DNA of 64,000 nucleotides from Hyunsoonleella flava (lineage in GTDB: Bacteria; Bacteroidota; Bacteroidia; Flavobacteriales; Flavobacteriaceae), in assembly GCF_004310325.1 (NCBI RefSeq), contig NZ_SIRT01000003.1, positions 124,001 through 188,000 on the forward strand, in the 5' to 3' direction. The translations under genes and the position numbers were made by a program. The notes beneath the pieces are model-generated. The model searched no databases. It was not told where the DNA came from and saw only the letters and a program-made list of their open reading frames with translations. Position 1 is the first letter of the stretch. Every line of letters begins with the position of its first letter. Of this stretch, positions 49,240 to 59,233 are shown one piece after another.

Positions 49240-51648
49240 ATGGGGAAACGCATAATTAAAAAAGTTGCTGTTGTTGGTTCTGGTATAATGGGAAGCGGTA
49301 TTGCTTGTCATTTTGCCAATATTGGTGTAGAGGTTTTACTCTTGGACATTGTACCAAGAGAATTAACGGATTCTGAAAAAGCCAAAGGACTAACACTTGA
49401 GGACAAAGTAGTTAGAAATCGTTTGGTAAATGATGCGCTTAAAGCCTCTTTAAAATCCAAACCCTCTCCTATTTATCACCAAAAGTTTTCCAGTAGAATA
49501 ACTACTGGAAATTTAGAAGACGACATCTCCAAAGTAAAAGATGTAGATTGGATTATTGAGGTAGTAGTTGAGCGATTGGATATTAAAAAACAGGTTTTTG
49601 AAAATCTAGAAAAGCATAGAACTCCAGGAACACTTATTACGAGTAATACCTCTGGTATTCCTATTAAATTTATGAGTGAAGGCAGAAGTGAAGATTTTCA
49701 AGAGCATTTCTGCGGTACGCACTTTTTTAATCCTCCTAGATATTTAAAACTTTTTGAAATTATCCCAGGGCCAAAAACCGATACGTCCGTTTTGGACTTT
49801 TTAAATAACTATGGCGAGCAGTATTTAGGTAAGACTTCGGTTATAGCCAAAGATACCCCTGCATTTATTGGAAACAGAATTGGTATTTTCAGTATCATGA
49901 GTCTATTCCATACCGTGAAGGAAATGGAGTTAACCATTGAAGAAGTCGATAAACTAACAGGTCCTGTTATTGGAAGACCCAAATCAGCAACCTTTAGGAC
50001 AGTAGATGTGGTTGGTTTAGACACTCTGGTCCATGTAGCTAATGGTATTGCTGATAATTGTAAAGATGATGAACGTTTAGAATTGTTTAAGCTTCCTGAT
50101 TTTATATCAACAATGGTTGATAATAAGTGGTTAGGAAGTAAAACAGGACAAGGTTTCTACAAAAAAGTGAAAGGTAGCGATGGTAAAAGTGAAATATTAT
50201 CTCTAGATCTTAATACCTTAGAATATAGAAGTAAAAAACGTGCAAAGTTTGCCACACTAGAGCTGACTAAAACTGTTGATAAAGTTATTGATAGATTCAA
50301 AATTCTGGTTTCGGGAAAAGATAAAGCTGGCGAATTTTACAGAAAAAGCTTTGTACAATTATTTGCATATGTAACTTATAGAATACCTGAAATTTCAGAT
50401 GAATTATATAAGATAGATGATGCGATGAAAGCAGGATTTGGATGGGAACATGGTCCTTTCCAAATATGGGATGCCATTGGTATTGAAAAAGGTATTGAAC
50501 TAATGAAGGCTGAAGGCTTAGAACCAGCATCTTGGGTCAATGAAATGCTAAATTCTGGAAGTACGTCTTTCTATACTGTGCAAAATGGTGCAACCTATTA
50601 TTATGATATCCCTTCAAAATCTCAAGTAAAAGTTCCAGGGCAGGATGCCTTCATCATTTTGGATAATATCCGAAAATCTAATGAGGTATTTAAAAACTCG
50701 GGAGTTATTATAGAAGATTTAGGAGATGGTATTTTAAACTGCGAATTTCAGTCTAAAATGAACACCATCGGCGGTGATGTGTTGGCTGGATTAAATAAAG
50801 CAGTAGACATTGCTGAGAAAGATTTTGAGGGATTAGTTGTCGGTAATCAAGGTGCCAATTTCTCGGTTGGTGCTAATATCGGGATGATTTTCATGATGGC
50901 GGTAGAACAAGAATATGAGGAATTAAATGGTGCCATCAAATATTTTCAGGATACAATGATGCGCATGCGTTATTCTGCAATACCAACAGTGTCTGCGCCA
51001 CATGGCATGTCCTTAGGTGGAGCGTGTGAATTATCCATGCATGCAGATAAAGTTGTAGCAGCAGCCGAAACGTATATTGGTCTTGTAGAGTTTGGTGTTG
51101 GCGTTATTCCTGGTGGAGCAGGTTCTAAAGAAATGGCACTACGTGCTTCTGACACCTTCCGAAAAGGCGATGTAGAATTAAATGTACTGCAAGAATATTT
51201 CTTGACTATTGGTATGGCTAAAGTATCAACTTCGGCCTATGAAGCGTACGATTTGGGCATCCTTCAAAAAGGAAAAGATATCGTTGTCGTGAATAAAGAT
51301 AGACAAATTGCCACGGCAAAAGCCCATGCAAGATTAATGGCCGATGCAGGATATACACAGCCAGTAAAACGTAAAGATGTAAAAGTACTAGGAAAGCAAG
51401 CTTTAGGCATGTTCTTAGTAGGAACAGATGCCATGGAGGCTAGCAATTACATTAGCGAGCATGATCATAAAATCGCCAATAAGTTGGCTTATGTAATGGC
51501 CGGTGGCGATTTATCAGAACCTACATTGGTAACCGAACAATATTTACTGGATTTAGAGCGTGAAGCATTTTTAAGCTTATGTACAGAGCGAAAAACTCTA
51601 GAAAGAATTCAGCACATGCTAAAAACGGGTAAACCATTACGTAATTAA
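49240..51648 (+). CDS. fadN: 3-hydroxyacyl-CoA dehydrogenase/enoyl-CoA hydratase fusion (FadN type)
   Basis: The 802-residue protein carries two beta-oxidation activities in the order dehydrogenase then hydratase, as in FadN of Bacillus. The N-terminal NAD domain has KVAVVGSGIMGSGIACHFAN, and HFFNPPRYLKLFEIIPG with the catalytic His; the helical C-terminal dehydrogenase domains follow (about 200-420). The enoyl-CoA hydratase part is at about 500-690 (GANIGMIFMMAVEQEYEEL, VEFGVGVIPGGAGSKEM). It makes 3-ketoacyl-CoA for the thiolase encoded next. It differs from E. coli FadB, which has the opposite domain order. Confidence 0.92.
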   Translation: MGKRIIKKVAVVGSGIMGSGIACHFANIGVEVLLLDIVPRELTDSEKAKGLTLEDKVVRNRLVNDALKASLKSKPSPIYHQKFSSRITTGNLEDDISKVKDVDWIIEVVVERLDIKKQVFENLEKHRTPGTLITSNTSGIPIKFMSEGRSEDFQEHFCGTHFFNPPRYLKLFEIIPGPKTDTSVLDFLNNYGEQYLGKTSVIAKDTPAFIGNRIGIFSIMSLFHTVKEMELTIEEVDKLTGPVIGRPKSATFRTVDVVGLDTLVHVANGIADNCKDDERLELFKLPDFISTMVDNKWLGSKTGQGFYKKVKGSDGKSEILSLDLNTLEYRSKKRAKFATLELTKTVDKVIDRFKILVSGKDKAGEFYRKSFVQLFAYVTYRIPEISDELYKIDDAMKAGFGWEHGPFQIWDAIGIEKGIELMKAEGLEPASWVNEMLNSGSTSFYTVQNGATYYYDIPSKSQVKVPGQDAFIILDNIRKSNEVFKNSGVIIEDLGDGILNCEFQSKMNTIGGDVLAGLNKAVDIAEKDFEGLVVGNQGANFSVGANIGMIFMMAVEQEYEELNGAIKYFQDTMMRMRYSAIPTVSAPHGMSLGGACELSMHADKVVAAAETYIGLVEFGVGVIPGGAGSKEMALRASDTFRKGDVELNVLQEYFLTIGMAKVSTSAYEAYDLGILQKGKDIVVVNKDRQIATAKAHARLMADAGYTQPVKRKDVKVLGKQALGMFLVGTDAMEASNYISEHDHKIANKLAYVMAGGDLSEPTLVTEQYLLDLEREAFLSLCTERKTLERIQHMLKTGKPLRN

Positions 51649-51666
51649 ATTAATAAGCTATTCGCC

Positions 51667-51741
51667 TTTAGCCCTTAGCTATTGGCGCAAAATTATATTT
51701 TTTTGATGCTAGAAGTAAAAAGCTAATAGCAAAAAGCTAAA
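51667..51741. repeat. Imperfect inverted repeat between fadN and fadA
   Basis: The 20-base arms 51667-51686 and 51722-51741 pair in 16 of 20 positions (TTTAGC and GCTATT blocks are conserved). The unit recalls dispersed AGCTATTAGC-like sequences in flavobacterial intergenic DNA (from memory). It could fold in the fad mRNA and modulate expression between genes. Confidence 0.55.
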
Positions 51742-51745
51742 AAAG

Positions 51746-52936
51746 ATGAAACAAGCATATATAGTAAAAGCATACAGAACAGCAGTAGGTAAAGCACCAA
51801 AAGGATTGTTCAGGTTTAAGAGAACAGACGAATTGGCTGCAGAAACTATTCAATACATGATGAAAGAACTTCCTCAATTGGATAAAAAGCGTATCGACGA
51901 TGTGATAGTTGGTAACGCTATGCCAGAAGGTTCTCAAGGATTAAATATGGCCCGCTTAATCTCTTTAATGGGGTTGGATATTGTGGATGTTCCAGGAGTT
52001 ACTGTAAATCGCTTCTGTTCTTCAGGTATTGAAACCATTGGTATTGCTACCGCTAAAATTCAAGCAGGTATGGCCGATTGTATCATTGCTGGTGGAGCAG
52101 AAAGCATGAGTTCTGTGCCTATGACAGGTTTTAAAACAGAGCTAAACTATGATGTTGTAAAATCAGGTCACGAAGAATATTATTGGGGCATGGGAAACAC
52201 AGCCGAAGCTGTGGCCAATGAATTTAAAGTCTCACGTGAAGATCAAGATGAGTTTGCATATAATTCCCATATGAAGGCCTTAAAAGCGCAAGCTGAGGAT
52301 AGATTTCAAAATCAGATTGTGCCAATTGATGTGGAGCAAACTTATGTGGATTCAAACGGCAAAAAAGCATCTAAAAGTTATAGCGTAACCAAAGATGAAG
52401 GCCCTAGAAAAGGTACAAGTCTTGAAGCATTAGCAAAACTGAGACCTGTATTTGCGCAAGGTGGCAGCGTAACTGCTGGGAATTCTTCACAAATGAGTGA
52501 TGGTGCAGCCTTCGTTATGGTAATGAGCGAAGACATGGTAAAAGAACTAAACCTTGAACCAATTGCAAGATTAGTAAATTATGCCGCCGCAGGTGTAGAA
52601 CCAAGAATAATGGGTATTGGCCCTGTAAAAGCTATTCCCAAGGCTTTGCAACAGGCAGGGCTTAAACAAAACGATTTAGAACTTATAGAATTAAATGAAG
52701 CTTTTGCATCCCAGTCACTTGCTGTGATAAGAGAGTTGAACTTAAATCCAGATATAGTAAATGTTAACGGCGGAGCGATTGCCTTGGGACACCCTCTTGG
52801 ATGTACAGGTGCAAAACTTTCAGTACAACTGTTTGACGAAATGCGTAAGAGAAACATGAGTGGAAAATATGGTGCAGTAACAATGTGTGTGGGAACAGGT
52901 CAAGGTGCTTGTGGAATTTTTGAATTTTTAAACTAA
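51746..52936 (+). CDS. fadA: Acetyl-CoA C-acyltransferase (3-ketoacyl-CoA thiolase)
   Basis: The 396-residue thiolase cleaves 3-ketoacyl-CoA with CoA to acetyl-CoA and shortened acyl-CoA. It has the nucleophile Cys in VNRFCSSGIE (residue 91), NEAFASQ, the His of GGAIALGHPLGCTGAK and the second Cys in MCVGTGQGACGIF. The three motifs fit class I degradative thiolases. It is in the fad operon, 97 bp after fadN with an inverted repeat between. Confidence 0.95.
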   Translation: MKQAYIVKAYRTAVGKAPKGLFRFKRTDELAAETIQYMMKELPQLDKKRIDDVIVGNAMPEGSQGLNMARLISLMGLDIVDVPGVTVNRFCSSGIETIGIATAKIQAGMADCIIAGGAESMSSVPMTGFKTELNYDVVKSGHEEYYWGMGNTAEAVANEFKVSREDQDEFAYNSHMKALKAQAEDRFQNQIVPIDVEQTYVDSNGKKASKSYSVTKDEGPRKGTSLEALAKLRPVFAQGGSVTAGNSSQMSDGAAFVMVMSEDMVKELNLEPIARLVNYAAAGVEPRIMGIGPVKAIPKALQQAGLKQNDLELIELNEAFASQSLAVIRELNLNPDIVNVNGGAIALGHPLGCTGAKLSVQLFDEMRKRNMSGKYGAVTMCVGTGQGACGIFEFLN

Positions 52937-52958
52937 AAAGACAATAAAAGAAAAATAA

Positions 52959-54770
52959 ATGGAAGCAACAGAAAAAGATATTTTACGCGGTGGTCAATTT
53001 CTAGTAAGAGAAAGTACTTGTGAAGATATTTTCACGCCAGAAGACTTCAATGAAGATCAGTTGATGATGAAAGAAGCTGTTACTGAATTTGTAGACAGAG
53101 AGATTTGGGCCAAAAAAGCACAATTTGAACAAAAAGATTATGCCTTAACCGAATCTTGTATGCGTCAAGCTGGAGAACTTGGTTTTTTAAGCGTAGCAGT
53201 TCCTGAGGAATACGGTGGTATGGGTATGGGCTTTGTTGATACATGCCTAGTTTGTGATTTTATTTCTGGAGCAACAGGCTCTTTTAGTACGGCGTTTGGT
53301 GCCCATACAGGAATTGGGACTATGCCAATTACACTTTATGGTAACGAGGAGCAGAAACAAAAGTATGTTCCAAAATTAGCGAGTGGTGAATGGTTTGGAT
53401 CCTATTGTTTAACTGAACCTACTGCTGGTAGTGACGCCAATTCAGGAAGAACTAAAGCTGTACTTTCTGAAGATGGTAAAACGTATAAAATTACAGGTCA
53501 GAAAATGTGGATCTCCAATGCAGGTTTCTGTAGTGTAATGATCGTTTTTGCACGTATTGAAGATGATAAAAATATCACAGGTTTTATAGTGGAATATGAC
53601 CCTCAAAACCCTAATGGTATTACAATGGGCGAAGAAGAGCACAAGTTAGGAATTCGTGCTTCTTCTACTCGACAGGTATTCTTCAATGAAACTATTGTGC
53701 CTGTAGAAAATATGTTATCCACCAGAGGTAATGGTTTTAAAATAGCAATGAATGCGCTTAATGTTGGTAGGATTAAGCTAGCCGCAGCTTGTTTAGATGC
53801 ACAAAGACGTACTATTTCAGAATCAGTAAAATACGCTAATGAACGCGTTCAGTTTAAAGTGCCTATTTCAAGTTTTGGTGCTATTCGTCAAAAAATAGCT
53901 GAAATGGCCACCAATTGTTGGGTAGGTGAAGCTGCAACATATCGCGCTGCTAAGAATATTGAAGACCGTATTGAATTAAGAAAAAATAACGGAAAAGACA
54001 CACATCAAGAAGCAGAACTAAAAGGTGTTGAAGAATATGCAATAGAGTGTTCTATTTTAAAAGTAGCCGTTTCCGAGTTTGTTCAAAATTGTACAGATGA
54101 AGGTATCCAAATTTTTGGCGGTATGGGCTTCTCAGAAGAAACACCAATAGAATCTGCCTGGAGAGATGCGCGTATTGCAAGAATTTATGAAGGCACCAAC
54201 GAAATCAACCGTATGTTGAGTATTGGTATGCTAATCAAAAAAGCTATGAAAGGGCATGTAAATGTTCTTGAACCTGCTATGGCTGTGAAAGAAGAGTTGA
54301 TGGGCATTCCATCTTTTGATGTTCCTGATTATTCAGAATTATTTTCTGAGGAAAAAAATATCATCAAAAACTTGAAGAAATTATTTTTGATGGTAGCCGG
54401 TGCTGCACTTCAAAAGTATGGCGAAAAAATAGAGCAACAACAGCAATTGATGTTAGCCTCTTCTGATATTTTAATTCAAATATATTTAGCTGAATCTGCA
54501 ATTTTAAGAGCTGAAAAAATGGCTAAAAAAGAAGGAGAAGACAAGGTTAAAGAACAAATAGCTATGGCGAAGTTAAACTTATTCCATGCTATTGACGTGA
54601 TTGAAACTGCTGGAAAGCACTCAATTATTTCATTCTCTACAGGTGATGAACAAAAAATGATGTTAGTAGGCTTAAAACGTTACATCAAATATGTAAACAT
54701 GCCTAATATTATAGAGCTTAGGCATATCATTGCAGAAAAAGTAATTAAAGAAAATAAATATTGTTTTTAG
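52959..54770 (+). CDS. fadE: Acyl-CoA dehydrogenase (FadE of the Bacillus type)
   Basis: The 603-residue flavoprotein introduces the trans-2 double bond, the first step of beta-oxidation. FAD-binding motifs (YCLTEPTAGSDANSGRTKAV, WISNAGFCSVMIVFARI) and the catalytic region IYEGTNEINRMLS with the active-site Glu are present. A C-terminal extension of about 180 residues is typical of the Bacillus FadE/ACAD9 group and absent from short-chain enzymes. An electron-transfer flavoprotein must take its electrons; etf genes are not in the window. It is the last gene of the fad operon. Confidence 0.94.
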   Translation: MEATEKDILRGGQFLVRESTCEDIFTPEDFNEDQLMMKEAVTEFVDREIWAKKAQFEQKDYALTESCMRQAGELGFLSVAVPEEYGGMGMGFVDTCLVCDFISGATGSFSTAFGAHTGIGTMPITLYGNEEQKQKYVPKLASGEWFGSYCLTEPTAGSDANSGRTKAVLSEDGKTYKITGQKMWISNAGFCSVMIVFARIEDDKNITGFIVEYDPQNPNGITMGEEEHKLGIRASSTRQVFFNETIVPVENMLSTRGNGFKIAMNALNVGRIKLAAACLDAQRRTISESVKYANERVQFKVPISSFGAIRQKIAEMATNCWVGEAATYRAAKNIEDRIELRKNNGKDTHQEAELKGVEEYAIECSILKVAVSEFVQNCTDEGIQIFGGMGFSEETPIESAWRDARIARIYEGTNEINRMLSIGMLIKKAMKGHVNVLEPAMAVKEELMGIPSFDVPDYSELFSEEKNIIKNLKKLFLMVAGAALQKYGEKIEQQQQLMLASSDILIQIYLAESAILRAEKMAKKEGEDKVKEQIAMAKLNLFHAIDVIETAGKHSIISFSTGDEQKMMLVGLKRYIKYVNMPNIIELRHIIAEKVIKENKYCF

Positions 54771-54818
54771 AGTTGTAACACTCTAACAATTTCGTGTGAC
54801 TAATTCAAATGTAAAAGG

Positions 54819-54849
54819 CGTCTCAAATTAAGTTTTGAGGCGTTTTTTT
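54819..54849 (+). terminator. Terminator of the fad operon
   Basis: CGTCTCAAA (54819-54827) pairs with TTTGAGGCG (54834-54842), with one G-U pair, followed by seven T. Confidence 0.85.
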
Positions 54850-54874
54850 ATTAATTTAGTTGAAAATAATTGAC

Positions 54875-56206
54875 ATGAAAAACCTTATCGTTTCCGTTCT
54901 TCTTTTTATTTCCATTTTTGGCTATAGTCAATCTGAACAAGATATCTATAATATTATTGATGCTGTTTCCGCAGAACGCATTCAAAAAGACATACAAACG
55001 TTAGTGGACTTTGGCACAAGAAATACATTTAGTGACACCGTTTCTGAAACACGAGGTATTGGAGCTGCCAGACGTTGGATAAAAAAAGAGTTTGAATCTA
55101 TTTCCAATAAATGTGACAATTGCTTAGATGTTTTTTACCAAAAAGATTTTGTGACTAAGGAAGGTAATAGACGTGTTCCTCATGATGCTTGGGTTGTTAA
55201 TGTTGTAGCGATCCAAAAAGGGACAAAATACCCTAACAGATATGTGATCATGAGTGGTGATATTGATTCTAGAGCTAGCGATACTATGGATTTTACAACG
55301 GATGCTCCAGGTGCCAATGATAATGCCTCTGGTATGGCAGGCACTATTGAGGCAGCGCGTGTTTTATCAAAATACAAATTTGAAAGTAGCGTTGTATACG
55401 TAGGCTTATCCGGAGAGGAACAAGGACTTTTTGGTGGTGCAGGACTAGCCAAATATGCAAAAGATAACAACTGGGAAATTATCGGTGTATTGAATAACGA
55501 CATGATAGGAAACATTAAAGGCGTTGACGGAGTGATTGACAATCGCACCTTTAGAATTTTTTCCGAGCCTGTTCCTCCAACTGAAACAGAACGCCAAAGA
55601 ACACTAAGACGCTTTTACGGTGGTGAAGTAGACGGTATCTCAAGACAATTGGCTCGCTATATTCATAAAACAACAAAAACTTATATGCCAGAAATGAAAC
55701 CTATGATGGTATACAGGTTAGATCGTTTTGGACGTGGCGGTCATCATCGCCCATTTAACGATTTAGGTTTTGCAGGTATTAGAATCATGGAAGCACATGA
55801 AAACTACACCCAACAACATCAAGATATTAGAGAAGAAAATGGTATTAAATACGGTGATGTGATAGAACACGTTAACTTTGGATATGCCAAAAAACTAACT
55901 GCAGTAAATGCGATTAATCTGGCTAGTTTAGCTTGGGCGCCACCAGCACCCTCAAAAGTTGCAATAGGTGGGGTTGTAGAAGCTTCAGCAAGATTTAAAT
56001 GGGAAAAAGTAAAAGGAGCTAAAGGCTATAAAATTTATTGGCGTGATACCACCTCTCCCTCCTGGGATAATAGCAGATACGTTGGAGACGTTTCAGAATT
56101 TACTTTAGATGGTATTGTTATTGATAATTATTTCTTTGGATTAGCTTCTATTGGCGAGAATGGTTTTGAAAGTCCTGTTGTATTTCCGAATGAAGTGATG
56201 AGATAA
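54875..56206 (+). CDS. Secreted M28-family peptidase with fibronectin-like C-terminal part
   Basis: The 443-residue protein has a signal peptide (MKNLIVSVLLFISIFGYSQ) and an M28 aminopeptidase domain. Metal sites are PGANDNASGMAG, SGEEQGLFGG, NNDMIGN and the last His in RIMEAHENY. The first site, normally an HxD, reads SGDIDSRASD, so the usual His is Asp; see the findings. A C-terminal beta domain (about 350-440) with KWEKVKGAKGYKIYWRD resembles a fibronectin type III fold. ATG 54875 gives the signal peptide at once, unlike the TTG upstream. It would release N-terminal residues from peptides in the periplasm or outside. Confidence 0.88.
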   Translation: MKNLIVSVLLFISIFGYSQSEQDIYNIIDAVSAERIQKDIQTLVDFGTRNTFSDTVSETRGIGAARRWIKKEFESISNKCDNCLDVFYQKDFVTKEGNRRVPHDAWVVNVVAIQKGTKYPNRYVIMSGDIDSRASDTMDFTTDAPGANDNASGMAGTIEAARVLSKYKFESSVVYVGLSGEEQGLFGGAGLAKYAKDNNWEIIGVLNNDMIGNIKGVDGVIDNRTFRIFSEPVPPTETERQRTLRRFYGGEVDGISRQLARYIHKTTKTYMPEMKPMMVYRLDRFGRGGHHRPFNDLGFAGIRIMEAHENYTQQHQDIREENGIKYGDVIEHVNFGYAKKLTAVNAINLASLAWAPPAPSKVAIGGVVEASARFKWEKVKGAKGYKIYWRDTTSPSWDNSRYVGDVSEFTLDGIVIDNYFFGLASIGENGFESPVVFPNEVMR

Positions 56207-56207
56207 A

Positions 56208-57014
56208 ATGAAAAATGTTTTTCTATTATTCATCATTGCTTTACTGCTATTTAGTTGTTCCAAAAAGCAAAACAATAAGGGAAACATCTATTTTAAAGTC
56301 GTAGCAGATTCTATCTTCGTACTTTATGAAAATAAATTTCTCTGTCCTGTTTTTACAAAAATTGAAAATTTGAAAGATAACAGTATAGATTTTGTGCAGT
56401 CTGCACCAAACGAAACATCTTTAATAATGAAAATAAATAGTAAGCAAACAGACACTATTTCAATATTAAATAGCTATAGTTTCAAGCATTATTACGGCTA
56501 TTATGAAGAAGCCAAACAAGCTTACGATACAGCTTTTAATTACGCGCTACCCTTTCCAAAAGGAAAACAATACAAAATCATACAAGGGTACAATGGAGAT
56601 TTTACGCATAACACTAACTTTTCAAGATATACTATTGATTTTGAGTTAAAGATTGGAGATACTGTAGTTGCCGCACGCGATGGTATCGTCATTAAAGTTG
56701 TGGATAAGCACAACAAACAAGGCACCACAGAAAAGTATAAACCTTATGGCAACTATATCCTGGTACATCATGAGGACAATACCTTTGCACAATACGTTCA
56801 TTTAAAACAGTATGGTGCATTAGTTAAAGTTGGTGATACTGTAATAAAGAATCAGCCTCTCGGACTTTCGGGATTTACAGGACTAACTACGACGCCTCAT
56901 TTACATTTTGGAGTATTTAAGGCTACGACAAATGGATTTGTTTCTATTCCTATTATACTAGACTCAATTCCTGGAAAAAAATACACCAAAAATAAAATCG
57001 CTAAAAATGATTAA
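56208..57014 (+). CDS. M23-family peptidase, lipoprotein
   Basis: The 268-residue protein is a LytM/M23 metallopeptidase with a lipoprotein signal (LLFIIALLLFSCSK). The peptidase domain shows RYTIDFELKIGDTVVAARDG, with the metal Asp, then YVHLKQYG and the HxH motif TPHLHFGVF near the end. The first His ligand of HxxxD is replaced by Arg in RYTID, but a His-rich HNTNFSR precedes it, as in the fused-leader subgroup, so activity remains possible. It begins 1 bp after the M28 gene and overlaps the M1 gene by 8 bp. Confidence 0.85.
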   Translation: MKNVFLLFIIALLLFSCSKKQNNKGNIYFKVVADSIFVLYENKFLCPVFTKIENLKDNSIDFVQSAPNETSLIMKINSKQTDTISILNSYSFKHYYGYYEEAKQAYDTAFNYALPFPKGKQYKIIQGYNGDFTHNTNFSRYTIDFELKIGDTVVAARDGIVIKVVDKHNKQGTTEKYKPYGNYILVHHEDNTFAQYVHLKQYGALVKVGDTVIKNQPLGLSGFTGLTTTPHLHFGVFKATTNGFVSIPIILDSIPGKKYTKNKIAKND

Positions 57015-58653
57015 CTCTAAATACATATTGCTGTTTTTTGTCATCTTTTCGATGATGAGCGCTAACTCTCAAGGGCTACTAGAAGATAAGCAAAATTTCA
57101 CAAGACAGGACACACTTCGTGGCAGCATCACACCAGAACGTGAATGGTGGGATTTAACCTATTATCATTTGGATATTAAGGTTGAGCCTGATAAGAGGTT
57201 CATTTCAGGAAAGAACATTATTCAGTATAAAGTTCTAAAAGAAGATTCGGTTATGCAAATTGATTTGCAAAATCCTATGAAACTTTTAAAAGTGACCCAG
57301 GATGGACAAGAATTAAAAGTTGACCACGATGGAAACGCTCATTTTATTCATCTAAAAAAGAATCAAATACTTGATAAAATAGAATCTATTGATGTGTATT
57401 ATGAAGGCCACCCAAAAGAAGCAGTTAGAGCCCCATGGGATGGAGGAATCTCATGGAAAAAGGACAAAAACGGTAATCATTTTATTGCATCTTCATGCCA
57501 AGGTTTAGGTGCTAGTGTTTGGTGGCCTTGTAAAGACCATATGTACGATGAAGTAGACAGCATGCAAATTAGCGTAAACGTGCCAGACAAATTAGTAAAT
57601 GTTTCTAACGGAAGACTAAGACTTGTGGAACGTATTGGCGATACTAAAACCTATCATTGGGTTGTAAAAAACCCTATCAATAATTATGGTGTGAACATCA
57701 ATATTGGTGATTACGTGAATTTTTCTGAGGTTTATGATGGTATGGCAGGTAATCTTAACATGGACTATTATGTCTTAAGTTACAATTTAGAAAAGGCAAA
57801 AGAACAGTTTAAGCAAGCTCGGAAAATGATGGAAGCATTCGAGCATTGGTTTGGGCAATATCCGTTTTACGCTGATAGTTTCAAACTGGTGGAAGTACCA
57901 TATTTAGGAATGGAGCATCAAAGCTCAGTAACCTATGGCAACAAATATCAAAATGGCTATTTGGGTAAGGATTTATCTGGAACAGGTTGGGGCTTAAAAT
58001 TTGATTTTATAATTATCCACGAAGCGGGTCATGAATGGTTTGCAAATAATATTACCAATAAAGATGTTGCAGACATGTGGATACATGAAGGCTTTACGGC
58101 ATATTCTGAAAATTTATACCTAGACTATCATTTCGGAAAAAAAGCTTCGGCTGAATACGTTATTGGAACTCGAAAAAACATTCAAAACGACAGACCTTTA
58201 ATTGGTTATTACAACGTAAACAAGGAAGGTTCATCAGACATGTACTATAAAGGTGCCAACATGCTTCATACGTTGCGTCAATTAATTGAAGACGATGAAA
58301 AATGGCGGCAAATACTTCGCAAAATGAATGTGGAGTTTTACCATCAAACAGTAACGACTAAGCAAATTGAAGACTTCTTAAGTAGAGAAAGCGGCAAAGA
58401 CTTAACCGCATTTTTCAATCAATATTTAAGAACTACAAAAATTCCAACTTTGGAATATAAGATTGAAAAAAAGACTTTAAAATATAGATACACCAATATC
58501 GTTGATGGTTTTGATATGCCAATTCAATTTACAATCAATAATACGGCAGATTGGTTATTTCCTAATTCTGAATGGAAAACTTTAAAAGTAGATTCAAAAA
58601 TTAAAACTTTTAAGGTAGATAAGGACTTTTACATCTTTTCAAAACAACTTTAA
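57007..58653 (+). CDS. M1-family metallopeptidase (aminopeptidase N-like), secreted
   Basis: The 548-residue protein has a signal peptide (IFSMMSANSQ end) and an M1 domain with HEAGHEWFANNITNKDVADM, the HExxH zinc site, and the third ligand in WIHEGF. The substrate-recognising GAMEN is GMEHQS here, the form common in Bacteroidota enzymes. The N-terminal beta domain (about 30-230) and the catalytic domain are complete; the length is shorter than PepN (about 870) because the C-terminal helical domain is truncated. It overlaps the M23 gene by 8 bp. Confidence 0.93.
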   Translation: MINSKYILLFFVIFSMMSANSQGLLEDKQNFTRQDTLRGSITPEREWWDLTYYHLDIKVEPDKRFISGKNIIQYKVLKEDSVMQIDLQNPMKLLKVTQDGQELKVDHDGNAHFIHLKKNQILDKIESIDVYYEGHPKEAVRAPWDGGISWKKDKNGNHFIASSCQGLGASVWWPCKDHMYDEVDSMQISVNVPDKLVNVSNGRLRLVERIGDTKTYHWVVKNPINNYGVNINIGDYVNFSEVYDGMAGNLNMDYYVLSYNLEKAKEQFKQARKMMEAFEHWFGQYPFYADSFKLVEVPYLGMEHQSSVTYGNKYQNGYLGKDLSGTGWGLKFDFIIIHEAGHEWFANNITNKDVADMWIHEGFTAYSENLYLDYHFGKKASAEYVIGTRKNIQNDRPLIGYYNVNKEGSSDMYYKGANMLHTLRQLIEDDEKWRQILRKMNVEFYHQTVTTKQIEDFLSRESGKDLTAFFNQYLRTTKIPTLEYKIEKKTLKYRYTNIVDGFDMPIQFTINNTADWLFPNSEWKTLKVDSKIKTFKVDKDFYIFSKQL

Positions 58654-58656
58654 GGT

Positions 58657-59223
58657 TTGGAAGACTTACCAGAACTATATTTTGAACGCGATACGGATTG
58701 GTACGATTGGCTTCTGCAAAACCATGACAGGTTTAAAGCTGTTTATCTTATTTTTTTCAAGCTTGAAATGAATGTACCAACAATGCGTTGGGAAGAAGCT
58801 GTAAAAGTAGCACTCTGTTTTGGCTGGATTGATTCCACCGTAAAAAGTTTGGGCAATGGCAAACGGCGGCAGTACTTTTCCCCTAGAAATCCTAAAAGCA
58901 ATTGGAGCGCCTTAAATAAAAAGTATGTTGCCGAGTTAGAAAAGGTTGGATTAATTCACGAAGCTGGCTATAATATGATTGAACTTGCCAAAAAAACGGG
59001 CACGTGGACTGCTATGGATGACGTTGAAAACGGCATTATTCCTGAGGGTTTACAAAAGGCTTTTGACAAAAACAGGCAGGCATTTGAAAATTATCAAAAC
59101 TTTTCGCGTGGTTACCGCAAAAGTTATCTATCGTGGTTACAAAGTGCCAAAAGAGAAGGAACTAAACAGAAGAGAATTGCAGAAATTATTAGACTTTGTG
59201 AAGCAAATATTAAATCGAGATAA
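58657..59223 (+). CDS. YdeI/OmpD-associated family protein
   Basis: The 188-residue protein matches the YdeI family, with a YdhG-like head (YFERDTDWYDWLLQNHDRF, then VALCFGWIDSTVKSLGNGK) and the C-terminal YdeI motif (FSRGYRKSYLSWLQSAKREGTK followed by RIAEII, shown here in pieces of residues 147-176). YdeI in enterics is linked to peptide resistance and OmpD; the mechanism is not known. The start is TTG at 58657, 3 bp after the M1 stop; the next in-frame ATG would cut off the conserved start. Confidence 0.85.
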   Translation: MEDLPELYFERDTDWYDWLLQNHDRFKAVYLIFFKLEMNVPTMRWEEAVKVALCFGWIDSTVKSLGNGKRRQYFSPRNPKSNWSALNKKYVAELEKVGLIHEAGYNMIELAKKTGTWTAMDDVENGIIPEGLQKAFDKNRQAFENYQNFSRGYRKSYLSWLQSAKREGTKQKRIAEIIRLCEANIKSR

Positions 59224-59233
59224 TTGGTAATTT

